64,000 nt of DNA. It comes from Planctomycetota bacterium (lineage in GTDB: Bacteria; Planctomycetota; SZUA-567; H5-PLA8). Position numbers and translations under genes: made by a program. The notes beneath the pieces were generated by a model, which had not been told where the DNA came from, did no database searches, and saw only the letters and a list, made by a program, of their open reading frames with translations. Of this stretch, positions 56,832-64,000 are shown in pieces. The stretch is from positions 86,778 through 150,777 of the forward strand of contig JAKLKQ010000008.1 in NCBI GenBank assembly GCA_023150555.1. Reading direction: 5' to 3'. The number at the start of each line of letters is the position of its first letter. Positions within the stretch are counted from its first letter, which is position 1.

Positions 56832-58805
56832 TTACTGCGCGCCGCCGGCGGCGGCCATGGGCTTGCTCTCGGATTTCATCGCCTGCGCCGGGACTTCCTT
56901 GAACTCCAGGAAGCCGCGCTTGATGGCGGCCATGTTCTCGGCGACGACCTTCTCGCCGCGCTTGCCCCAGTACTTGCGCACGACCTTCTCGATGCCTTCG
57001 AAGATCTGTTCGTCGGTCAGCTTCAGGCGCTTCTGGTAGGGCGTGACCTTCATGAAGGTGCCGACCAGCACGACGCCCTGCATGCGCATCAGCAGGTCGG
57101 GGCTGCTGCAGACCTCGCGGGCGACCTTGACCATGTCGAGGTAGTACAGCTTGGCCTTCTTCTCGCGCAAGGTGCGCTTGGCGTAGTCGGGGATGCCCGA
57201 CCAGACTTCTTCGGGCGTGGCCTTGTCCGACTGCATGAAGACCGCGCCTCCGTCGGCCAGGCCCAGCAGCGGGTTGCCGCTGACCAGGGCATTGGTGTCG
57301 TTGAGCACCACCAGTTCGATCATCTCGAGCTCGCAGTGCGTGCGGACGTGGTCCTTGGCGATGGTCAGGTAGTAGGTCGTGGGCAGGCCCTTCTTCTCGG
57401 AGCCGTACTTCGGATAGGCCTGTACGTGCGCGCCGAAGACTTCGCCGGCGATCGTCGCGATGACTTTGTTGGTGGTCACCGAGCCGAAGCCGCCGACCGA
57501 GTGGCCGCGCATCGAGAAGGCCGCTTCCGGGCGCACGTCGGGGTCTTCGTCCATGTCCAGGGCCAGAGGGTGCTTGATGCCCAGGCAGAAGAACTGCTTG
57601 GGCTTGGCGGCCATCATGTTCTGCGTCACGGCCCAGAAGTGGCCGGGGCGCGCGTCGCGGCTGCCCAGCCCGGCGGCGCTGCTGAGGATCGGCGGGATGC
57701 GGTCGACCTTCGGCATGTTGAAGATGCCCGTCAACGCGTCGCTGAAGGCGGCCTTCAGGTCGCGCGTCAGCGGGTTGCTGGGAGCCAGCGGGTCGTCCAT
57801 GCGCTCGAGCACCGTGACGGCCTTGCAGTTCTTCAGCGCGGTGACCAGTTGCGCGCCGGGGAAGGGGCGGTAGCTCCAGACGTTGATCACGCCGACCTTG
57901 ACCTTCTTCTCCTCGCGGATCCAGTCGACCGTCGCCATGGCGGTCTCGGACATGCCGCCCATGGCGATCATGGCGTACTCGGCGTCCTCCATCTTGTAGC
58001 ATTCGATGAAGTCGTAGCGGCGGCCGGTTAGGCGGTAGAACTCGTCGAAGGCTTCTTGCAGGGCGTTGGGGACGCGCTGGTAGAAGTAGCGCTGCGCGAT
58101 CTTGCCCTTCATGTAGCTGTCCTGGTTCTGCACCACGCCCGACATGATGGGGTTGTCCGGGTCCATCAGGTTGCGCAGTTTCTTGTTCGGATCGCCGACG
58201 TACTGCTTCATGAACTCCTTCTCGGGCAGCACGACGTTCTCGACCGTGTGCGTGGTCAGGAAGCCGTCCTGCGCGTTCAGGAAGGGCGTCTCGCTGGCTT
58301 CCGCCGCGCGGCGCGCGATCAGCGCCAGGTCGCCGGACTCCTGCGCGTTCTTGGCGAAGAGCATGCCCCAGCCGGTGTCCGCGACCGCCATCATGTCGTC
58401 GTGGCCGGCGTGCACGTTCAGGCTGTGGCTGGTCAGCGCGCGCGAGCCGATGTGGAAGACCACGGGCAGGCGCTTGCCGCTGATCGTGTAGAGGACCTCC
58501 TTCATCAGCACCAGGCCCTGGCCGCTGGTGAAGTTCGTCACGCGCCCGCCGGCGACCGCGAAGCCTTCGCAGCTCGACGCGCTGCTGTGCTCGGACTCGG
58601 GCTCGATGAAGGCGAGCGTCTCGCCCCAGAGGTTCTTCCAGCCGTTCGAGACGGCCACCTGGAAGCCGCCGCCCATCGTCGTCGAACTGGTGATCGGGTA
58701 CGCGCAGGCGCCCTGGCTGATGTTGGTCTCGACCCACACCACCGTGCCCGCGCCGTCGGACGTCGTCGGGATGCCGGGGAAGGGGAATTTCTTGCTCTCG
58801 GCCAT
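56832..58805 (-). CDS. Pyruvate:ferredoxin oxidoreductase, alpha plus gamma domain subunit
   Basis: Protein of 657 residues. The N-terminal domain holds NISQGACAYPITSSTTMGG (the YPITPSS-type segment) and GFAVAGGRVTNFTSGQGLVLM; domain II has VGVINVWSYRPFPGAQLV; a gamma domain (about 415-620) contains RGHSVGGFGSVTTNKVIATIAGEVFG and TTYYLTIA. This equals domains I-III of single-chain PFOR, so the enzyme is split between the gamma and ferredoxin domains into two genes. The first gene of the operon; its promoter faces a LysR gene across a 207-bp gap containing a perfect palindrome. Confidence 0.91.
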   Translation of the reverse strand: MAESKKFPFPGIPTTSDGAGTVVWVETNISQGACAYPITSSTTMGGGFQVAVSNGWKNLWGETLAFIEPESEHSSASSCEGFAVAGGRVTNFTSGQGLVLMKEVLYTISGKRLPVVFHIGSRALTSHSLNVHAGHDDMMAVADTGWGMLFAKNAQESGDLALIARRAAEASETPFLNAQDGFLTTHTVENVVLPEKEFMKQYVGDPNKKLRNLMDPDNPIMSGVVQNQDSYMKGKIAQRYFYQRVPNALQEAFDEFYRLTGRRYDFIECYKMEDAEYAMIAMGGMSETAMATVDWIREEKKVKVGVINVWSYRPFPGAQLVTALKNCKAVTVLERMDDPLAPSNPLTRDLKAAFSDALTGIFNMPKVDRIPPILSSAAGLGSRDARPGHFWAVTQNMMAAKPKQFFCLGIKHPLALDMDEDPDVRPEAAFSMRGHSVGGFGSVTTNKVIATIAGEVFGAHVQAYPKYGSEKKGLPTTYYLTIAKDHVRTHCELEMIELVVLNDTNALVSGNPLLGLADGGAVFMQSDKATPEEVWSGIPDYAKRTLREKKAKLYYLDMVKVAREVCSSPDLLMRMQGVVLVGTFMKVTPYQKRLKLTDEQIFEGIEKVVRKYWGKRGEKVVAENMAAIKRGFLEFKEVPAQAMKSESKPMAAAGGAQ

Positions 58806-58906
58806 CTCTGTGCCCTCGCTTCGGTCGCCCTGCTTATGCGGATGCGCGCATGGCGCATGACATCGCGAGTCCTGCGCATTGATTCGATGATTTATTGCGC
58901 CGGCTC

Positions 58907-58930
58907 GGTGTGCCTAAGTCTAGGCACACC
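58907..58930. promoter_or_regulatory. Perfect 24-bp palindrome in the divergent PFOR/LysR promoter region
   Basis: GGTGTGCCTA (58907-58916) and TAGGCACACC (58921-58930) are exact inverted repeats with AGTC between. The centre contains a T-N11-A pattern (TGCC...GGCA), as in LysR-type binding boxes. It lies about 100 bp upstream of the PFOR start and 83 bp upstream of the LysR start, so one bound LysR dimer or tetramer could control both. The palindrome is seen; the assignment is inferred. Confidence 0.7.
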
Positions 58931-59012
58931 AATAGAGTAACTTGCCAGACCCACGGGTACAGTATATGGTTTGAATGAGAGCTATATTTTTTGCTTATGG
59001 GAGTGCAACATC

Positions 59013-59885
59013 ATGGATATCAACCAGTTACGGTACTTTATCGAGGTCTCGCAAGTCAAGAATTTCACCAAGGCGGCCCGAAATTGCCATATCGCCCAGC
59101 CTGCCCTCAGCCAGCAGATCCGTAAACTCGAGGCCCAGTTGGGCTTGAAGCTCCTCAAGCGCCTGCCGCGCGGCGCCGAACTGACCGCCGAAGGCGAGGT
59201 CTTTCTGCCCTTCGCCGAACGCGTGCTGGGGGCGCTCAACGAAGCCCGCGACGCCGCCGCCGATCTCCACGGCGCCGGCCGCGGCGTGGTGCGCATCGTC
59301 ACGCTGCCCAGCGCCTGCGTGTACGTGCTGCCGCCGAAGCTGGCCGCCTACCGCCGCGACCATCCGCGCGTGGACTTGGTGCTCGAGGAGACCGTCAGTG
59401 CGAAGATCGCGAACATGGTCCTGTCGGGCGCCTTCGATCTGGGCGTGACCCAGACGCAGGATCCCATTCCGCGCATGAAGCGCGCGCTGATCGAACAGGA
59501 AGAACTGGTCCTCGCGGTGCCCGACAAGCACCCGCTGGCCGGGAGCCAGGAAGTGCGCCTGAAGGAGGCCGCCGGCGAGACCTTCGTCGTGACGAAGAAG
59601 GACACCGAATTCCGGCTGCTCGCCGAGGACCTCTGCCGGCGCTCCGGCTTCGAGATGGGCAAGCCGTTCGAGGCCGACCATTTCGACTCGATCCAGGCCT
59701 ACTGCGCGGTGGGCATGGGCGTGGGCCTGATCCCGCGCACGGTGATCCTGAAGACGCTGGTGCCCGCGCCGCGCTACGTGCGCATCAGCCACCCCAAGGC
59801 CACGCGCAAATTGTGGCTGGTCTGGCCCGAGGCCGGCGTGAAAAATAAGGCCGCCGAGGCCCTGATTCCGTACCTGACGCAGTGA
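59013..59885 (+). CDS. LysR-family transcriptional regulator
   Basis: Protein of 290 residues. A winged HTH (about residues 1-60) begins MDINQLRYFIEVSQVKNFTKAARN and contains AQPALSQQIRKLEAQLG. An effector-binding domain follows (about 90-290). The ATG at 59013 is chosen with GGAG upstream and the standard LysR opening. Divergent from the pyruvate:ferredoxin oxidoreductase genes, so it is probably their regulator. The effector is unknown; only two Cys (around the SFGVY-like SACVYV and ALCRR sites) are present, so an OxyR-type redox switch is not clear. Confidence 0.92.
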   Translation: MDINQLRYFIEVSQVKNFTKAARNCHIAQPALSQQIRKLEAQLGLKLLKRLPRGAELTAEGEVFLPFAERVLGALNEARDAAADLHGAGRGVVRIVTLPSACVYVLPPKLAAYRRDHPRVDLVLEETVSAKIANMVLSGAFDLGVTQTQDPIPRMKRALIEQEELVLAVPDKHPLAGSQEVRLKEAAGETFVVTKKDTEFRLLAEDLCRRSGFEMGKPFEADHFDSIQAYCAVGMGVGLIPRTVILKTLVPAPRYVRISHPKATRKLWLVWPEAGVKNKAAEALIPYLTQ

Positions 59886-59950
59886 ATGAAATCCGCCGGG
59901 GCCTGGCTATACTCCTTTACCTGCATCGCGACATAGATTGAGGACGCTTC

Positions 59951-61714
59951 ATGCGCCAGCACGACATAGAACAGGAGGTCCGCCGCCGCGCGGAGGGGCT
60001 TCTCGAGCAGAACCATCTGCTCGTCGATTACTACCGCGTCCGCCGCCGCCTCGCGCTGCCGCTGCCAGTGCGCGCGATCTACCTGGCCGGAACGCCGATG
60101 CCCGGCAAGTTCGGCCGCGACAGCTACCCCTGGGCAACCTGGGCGACCTGGGCGCTGGAGGAACGCATCGGCTGCCTGGGCTGGTCCGCCGCGTGGAACG
60201 GCGACACCAAGGCGAAGGCCGCCGCCGCCGCGGACCTCGACGCGCTCGCCGAATGGCCCGCCTACCGCCAGTACGACAAGCCCGACCTGAGCCAGGGCCA
60301 CGCGTCGCGGACGCTCTGGAGTTCCTACGCGTATTGGGATTGGCTGCCCGCCGCGACGAAGACGAAGATCGAAGGCGCGTTCGAACGCATCGTCGACGAC
60401 GTCTGGCCGTTGAGCGAGAAGATCCACGGCGCCTTCGCCGACAAGGACGACATCCTCGCGGACGAGAAGGCCCACGGGCACCTGCACAACATCCCGCTGA
60501 TCGGCACCGCCGGCATGGCGCTGGCCGCCGCGGCGATCGATCATCCCAGGCGCGACGCCATCGACCGCCGCATGGAGGTTCTCTTTGGCGCGCTGCTGGA
60601 CTTGCGCGAACGCGGCCACAGCGAAGGCGTCGCCTACGACGGCTACCTGCTCGACTTCTTCGTCCACTGGCTCGAGACCCTGCCGCCCGAACGCCGTGCG
60701 CTGTGGCTCGACCACCCGCGCTTCGACGACTGCTTCCACGAGAGCTACCGCCTGGCCGCGCCCGGCGACCGAGTCGAGGTCCCCGAGATCGGCGACGTCG
60801 AGCCCGTCGAGATGCCCTTCCATCTCGACTTCCACGCCAAGACCTGCGCGCTGCGTCCCGATCCATTGCGCGCGTGGTTCCTGGACGGCTGCCGGCTCGA
60901 GCGCTTCCGCGCCGCAGGGCTGGCCGCGCTGCACGCGGTTGAGGCGCCGTCGCAGTTGAAGGCGCCGAAGCCCGGCGCGCTGGACGCGTACTACGCGTTG
61001 GCGCTGCGCACGGGTTGGGAGCGCGACGACGTCGCCGTCGTCGCGTCGTGCACCGCGTCGAAGATGGGGCACCTGCACGACGACAGCGGCTCGATCGTGA
61101 TCGGAACCGCCGGCACGTGGGTGCTCGCCGATCCGGGCTACCAGCAGTACCTCCAGACCAGCGAACGCCCCTTCACGCTCGGCACCGCCGCGCACAACGC
61201 GCCGGTGATCGACGGCCACGCGCAGTCGGCCAAGGCGGCGAAGCGCCTGGCGTTGCAGGACTGCGGCAACGGCCTGCTGCGGCTGCGCCTGGACCTGCGC
61301 GCCTGTTACCCTGCGGAGGTCAAGACGGCGAAGGTGCTGCGCACCGTCTGGCTGGCCGGCAAGGAATGGATCGTCGTCGCCGATGAATTCGAAGGCGAAC
61401 GATCTTCCGTCGCGTACCACTGGACGGGGCACCGCAGCGCGGCGTGGTGGGTCGACGAGAACTGGGCGCGCATCGTGCTGCCCACGGCCGAACTGCACTT
61501 CACCTCCCCGCAGGCGAAAATCGCCGACACCGACTTCGCGCGCCTGAAGGGCTCGCGCGGGCACATGACGCTGAAGGCCGAGGCCGACGCGAAGGCGCCG
61601 GTCGTCTGGTGGTGCTTCCGCGCCGGCGCTAGGCGCGACGGCGAAGGCGTCGAGCTGGCCGATGGCGGACGCGCGCTGAAGGTGGCGGGCCGAACCTTGC
61701 AGGCCGGGGATTGA
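59951..61714 (+). CDS. Heparinase II/III-like protein of a polysaccharide cluster
   Basis: Protein of 587 residues without a signal peptide. The N-terminal alpha-helical toroid (about 1-320) and C-terminal beta-sandwich (about 350-587) match heparinase II/III-type proteins; HLHDDSGSIVIGTAGTWVLADPGYQQYL (quoted in part) and AAHNAPVIDG are the family signature. Catalysis by such proteins in surface-polysaccharide clusters is often unproven. It is followed after 6 bp by a GT4 glycosyltransferase and then a Kdo-kinase-like gene, suggesting work on lipopolysaccharide or an exopolysaccharide inside the cell. Confidence 0.77.
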   Translation: MRQHDIEQEVRRRAEGLLEQNHLLVDYYRVRRRLALPLPVRAIYLAGTPMPGKFGRDSYPWATWATWALEERIGCLGWSAAWNGDTKAKAAAAADLDALAEWPAYRQYDKPDLSQGHASRTLWSSYAYWDWLPAATKTKIEGAFERIVDDVWPLSEKIHGAFADKDDILADEKAHGHLHNIPLIGTAGMALAAAAIDHPRRDAIDRRMEVLFGALLDLRERGHSEGVAYDGYLLDFFVHWLETLPPERRALWLDHPRFDDCFHESYRLAAPGDRVEVPEIGDVEPVEMPFHLDFHAKTCALRPDPLRAWFLDGCRLERFRAAGLAALHAVEAPSQLKAPKPGALDAYYALALRTGWERDDVAVVASCTASKMGHLHDDSGSIVIGTAGTWVLADPGYQQYLQTSERPFTLGTAAHNAPVIDGHAQSAKAAKRLALQDCGNGLLRLRLDLRACYPAEVKTAKVLRTVWLAGKEWIVVADEFEGERSSVAYHWTGHRSAAWWVDENWARIVLPTAELHFTSPQAKIADTDFARLKGSRGHMTLKAEADAKAPVVWWCFRAGARRDGEGVELADGGRALKVAGRTLQAGD

Positions 61715-61720
61715 TGTGCG

Positions 61721-62860
61721 ATGCCGCTCGGGATCCTGCAGCTCAACAGCGCGCGCAACTTTGTCGGCGAGGCCGCGCACACGTTGAACCTGACCGAGGC
61801 CCTGCGCCGCGACGGGCACCGCGTGGTGCTGGGCCTGCGCGCCAACCACGACACCTTTCATGTCGCGTACGACCGCAATCTCGATCCCGTCGGCTTCCGC
61901 ATGCCGCACCGCTGGTGGCCGCCGCAGGACCTGCCCGACCTGCGCCGGATCGCCGAGGTGGTGCGCAGGGAAAACGTGCAGATCATCCACGCGCACCGCG
62001 GCAAGGACCACTGGCAGGCCGTCGCCGCGGTGAAACTCTACCGCCTGCGCATCCCCGTCGTCCGCACGCGCCACGTCGTCACGCCGCTGCGCGCGCACGT
62101 CGGCAACCGCTGGCTGGCCAAGCGCACCGCGCGGATGATCGCCGTCTCGAAGGCCGTCGAGGACGACGTGCGCGCCTCGGGACTCTTTTCCGATGGCCGC
62201 CTGCTGCGCATTCCCGGCGGGATCAACCTGGAACGCTACGCGCGCAAGGGCAAGCGGGCCGAAGCGCGTGCCGCGCTGGGCCTGCCGGAAAGCGCGCCGG
62301 TCGCCGCCTGCGTGGCGCGCTTCGCGGCCGTGAAGGCGCACGACGTCCTGATCGACGCGTGGCGCATCGTCGCCGACGCGCTGCCCGATGCGCGGCTGGT
62401 GCTGGCCGGCCGCGGCAAAAAGCTGCGCGTGGCGGCGGAGGCGCAGATCGAGCGCCTGAAGCTGCAGGGCAACGTCACGATCCTGGGCCAGGTTCCGGAC
62501 GCGCAGATCCTCGAACTGCTCGAGGCCGCCGACGCGGGCGTGCTGAGTTCCATCGGCTCGGAAGGCTTCTCGCGCGCGGTGCTGGAGTACATGGCCATGG
62601 GCCTGCCGGTGGCGGCGACGAGCGTCGGCGCGGTTCCCGATCTGGTCGAACCGGGCGTCTCGGGCGTGCTGGCGCCGCCGGGCGAAGCGCGGGCGCTGGC
62701 CGAGGCCTTGCGATCGGTCCTTGCCGCGCCGCAGGAGCATCGCGAAGCCTGGGGCAAGGCCGGACGCGCGCGGGCCGAGGAGCGGCATGGCTACGCGCAG
62801 TGGGCCGCCGCGCACGCGAAACTCTACGGCGAGGTCCTGGCCGAGTACTCGAAGCTTTAG
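61721..62860 (+). CDS. GT4-family glycosyltransferase
   Basis: Protein of 379 residues with GT-B fold features: N-terminal GEAAHTLNLTEALRRDGHRVV and HAHRGKDHWQ, and a C-terminal domain with VARFAAVKAHDVLIDAWRIV, LVLAGRGKKLR and the EX7E motif in EGFSRAVLE. It moves a sugar from a nucleotide donor to a surface glycan. It follows the heparinase-like gene by 6 bp and is probably translated in operon with it. Donor and acceptor are unknown. Confidence 0.9.
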   Translation: MPLGILQLNSARNFVGEAAHTLNLTEALRRDGHRVVLGLRANHDTFHVAYDRNLDPVGFRMPHRWWPPQDLPDLRRIAEVVRRENVQIIHAHRGKDHWQAVAAVKLYRLRIPVVRTRHVVTPLRAHVGNRWLAKRTARMIAVSKAVEDDVRASGLFSDGRLLRIPGGINLERYARKGKRAEARAALGLPESAPVAACVARFAAVKAHDVLIDAWRIVADALPDARLVLAGRGKKLRVAAEAQIERLKLQGNVTILGQVPDAQILELLEAADAGVLSSIGSEGFSRAVLEYMAMGLPVAATSVGAVPDLVEPGVSGVLAPPGEARALAEALRSVLAAPQEHREAWGKAGRARAEERHGYAQWAAAHAKLYGEVLAEYSKL

Positions 62861-62941
62861 ACTTGCCGCGCGCCACGCATGTCGTATGCCATCCCTTTGT
62901 TCGAGCACCCCGGAAAGCGCCAAGCAGGGAATTCGCGCACC

Positions 62942-63802
62942 ATGACCGAAGCAACCCGCAGGGGCAAGACCGGCGTGCTCACGCGCCGGCCGTCCGGCCC
63001 GCCGGAATGGCACAGCGCGAAGCTGGACGACTACAAGATCCGCTGCCTGACCCCGTTCCGCCGCTTCCGCGGCACCGAGATCCCCTGGGACGACGCCAAG
63101 ACCCTGGCTATGACCACCGAGCAGGTGGTGAAGGCCAGCCGCAGCCGCAAGGTGGTCAAGCTGGCGGCCGGACAGTTCGGCGCGCCGCTGGAAGTCTACG
63201 TCAAGCGCTACAACTTCAAGTCGTGGTACGGGCCGTACCTGCGCGCGATGCGCAAGAGCCGCGCGCGCGAGGAATTCGACCTGGGCTGGAAGCTGATGGA
63301 GCTGGGCATCCGCACGCCCCGCCCGGTGTGGCTGGCCGAAGCGCGCGGAGCGCTTTCGCCGTTCAGCCTGATCGCGACGGAGGCGATTCCCGAATCGGAC
63401 AACGCGGTGGAGCGCTGGCGGCGCCTGGTGAACGAACAGGACCGCGCCGACCTGCTGGTCGCGACCGCGCATTTCCTGCTGATGATGCACGAGAAGTCCT
63501 TCTTTCACGACGACTGCAAGGCCACGCACGTGCTGGTGCTGCCGCACGCGCCGTCGTCGCCGGAGGAGTTCTTCATCATCGACCTGCTGGGTTGCAGCAT
63601 CCGCAAGCGCCTGACAAAGGCCCGCCGCGCCATGAACCTGTACCAGTTCCTGCGCACCTTCCACTCGCCGCAGAGAAAGCTTCCGTTCTCGGAGGAGCAC
63701 CGCCGCATCTTCCTGGAAGCTTACGGCGGCTCGGCGAAGGACGCGGAGAAGTGGGAGCGGCAGATCGAGCGCATCGGGAACGCCAAGGGCAAGGTGATCT
63801 GA
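62942..63802 (+). CDS. Kdo/WaaP-like lipopolysaccharide kinase
   Basis: Protein of 286 residues of the LPS-core kinase (RIO-like) group: VYVKRYNFKSWYG holds the ATP-binding Lys, FFHDDCKATHVLV the catalytic Asp with His upstream, and EFFIIDLLGC the metal-binding Asp in place of DFG. It likely phosphorylates a sugar of the lipid A/core. The ATG at 62942 is preferred over an upstream start for its closeness to conserved sequence. It ends a three-gene cluster with the heparinase-like and GT4 genes. Confidence 0.82.
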   Translation: MTEATRRGKTGVLTRRPSGPPEWHSAKLDDYKIRCLTPFRRFRGTEIPWDDAKTLAMTTEQVVKASRSRKVVKLAAGQFGAPLEVYVKRYNFKSWYGPYLRAMRKSRAREEFDLGWKLMELGIRTPRPVWLAEARGALSPFSLIATEAIPESDNAVERWRRLVNEQDRADLLVATAHFLLMMHEKSFFHDDCKATHVLVLPHAPSSPEEFFIIDLLGCSIRKRLTKARRAMNLYQFLRTFHSPQRKLPFSEEHRRIFLEAYGGSAKDAEKWERQIERIGNAKGKVI

Positions 63803-63839
63803 CGCCGCACGCGTTGCTCGGGCAATTCTTCGGACGTCC

Positions 63840-63998
63840 AATCCGTTCAGCGCCGAAGGCGCGACAAGACAATAGCCAGGGGCGAAGCCCCTGGAACCGG
63901 ATGCTTGCATGGCGGCCGCGGCACGGCGCACGCATAGCGTGCGCCGAATTCGTCCCGAAACGAATCTTTGAATTCGAAGGTTGTTTCGGGACGAATTC
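63840..63998. repeat. Palindromic repeat region at the window end
   Basis: Contains the 63874-63896 unit (AGCCAGGGGCGAAGCCCC and following) related to 34832-34854, a GGCGCACGC/GCGTGCGCC hairpin with a 3-nt loop (63934-63954 region), and a perfect 16-bp inverted repeat GAATTCGTCCCGAAAC (63946-63961) / GTTTCGGGACGAATTC (63983-63998) with 21 nt between. No gene is seen after the Kdo-kinase stop. The last element may continue beyond the window. Confidence 0.6.
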
Positions 63999-64000
63999 CC

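Noticed and set aside
59774-63931. A 1385-codon open frame antisense to the LysR, heparinase-like, GT4 and kinase genes.
   Set aside because: It results from the high GC content and third-position bias; the product is His/Arg/Val-rich with no domain, and the plus-strand genes have recognisable families.

Overview
The window is GC-rich, gene-dense bacterial chromosome with no phage, plasmid or CRISPR signature. Several proteins have a style I associate with Planctomycetota. One is a zinc-ribbon protein opening with a CxC...CPGCG motif (18529-20148). Another is an N-terminally anchored beta-propeller protein whose anchor reads SLRSLVLL (31121-32638). Others are a DUF1573/rhodanese/MauE-type trio, a degenerate Ser/Thr kinase beside a VIT/von Willebrand protein, and an ECF sigma/anti-sigma pair. 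My best guess is an uncultured Planctomycetota or a close PVC relative; this is inference, since no rRNA is present.

Layout. 1-2.8 kb: an ArsR/SRPBCC pair with an operator-like palindrome on the start codon, tRNA-Glu, a HAD phosphatase and a secreted EF-hand protein. 2.9-9.5 kb: a plus-strand run with a YkgJ-type protein, UbiX, a UbiA-like prenyltransferase, a membrane-anchored esterase and MqnA, which points to menaquinone made by the futalosine route, followed by DUF4416 and coiled-coil proteins. 10-20 kb: ECF sigma and anti-sigma, an orphan sucD, a predicted pseudokinase, a 1110-residue VIT/VWA/TPR/DUF2135 protein and a zinc-ribbon membrane protein. 20-30.8 kb: a copper-type P-ATPase, glycolate oxidase GlcD-GlcE-GlcF with a sugar kinase, an AAC(3)-fold acetyltransferase and an OmpA lipoprotein. 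30.8-39 kb: a MITE-like element, a beta-propeller protein, a BMP lipoprotein, a PilZ protein, poorly recognised membrane or secreted proteins, a FecR protein and FmdB. 39-47 kb: MauE-like/rhodanese/DUF1573, two cyclophilins, SMP-30, a polyprenyl diphosphate synthase and two NfeD proteins. 47-55 kb: DnaA, NadC, a GT87-like membrane protein and a GH78-like glycosidase. 55-64 kb: a two-gene pyruvate:ferredoxin oxidoreductase, a divergent LysR regulator, and a heparinase-like/GT4/Kdo-kinase-like surface polysaccharide cluster.

The genes suggest an organism with menaquinone-based respiration, ferredoxin-linked pyruvate metabolism, glycolate oxidation and surface polysaccharide synthesis. The polyprenyl synthase (43684-44706) could supply the tail that the UbiA-like enzyme transfers.

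The most unusual non-coding signal is a roughly 330-340 bp element present twice (9734-10075 and 37189-37520). Both copies carry a 9-bp stem around a conserved 30-nt loop. The stem sequence differs between the copies in a largely compensatory way. After exactly 8 nt both have GTAAGTCCTTATT, and later a pair of GCGAAATTTCGCGA-type palindromes. Fragments of the GTAAGTCCT motif recur at 11929 and 48843. I recognise no known family.
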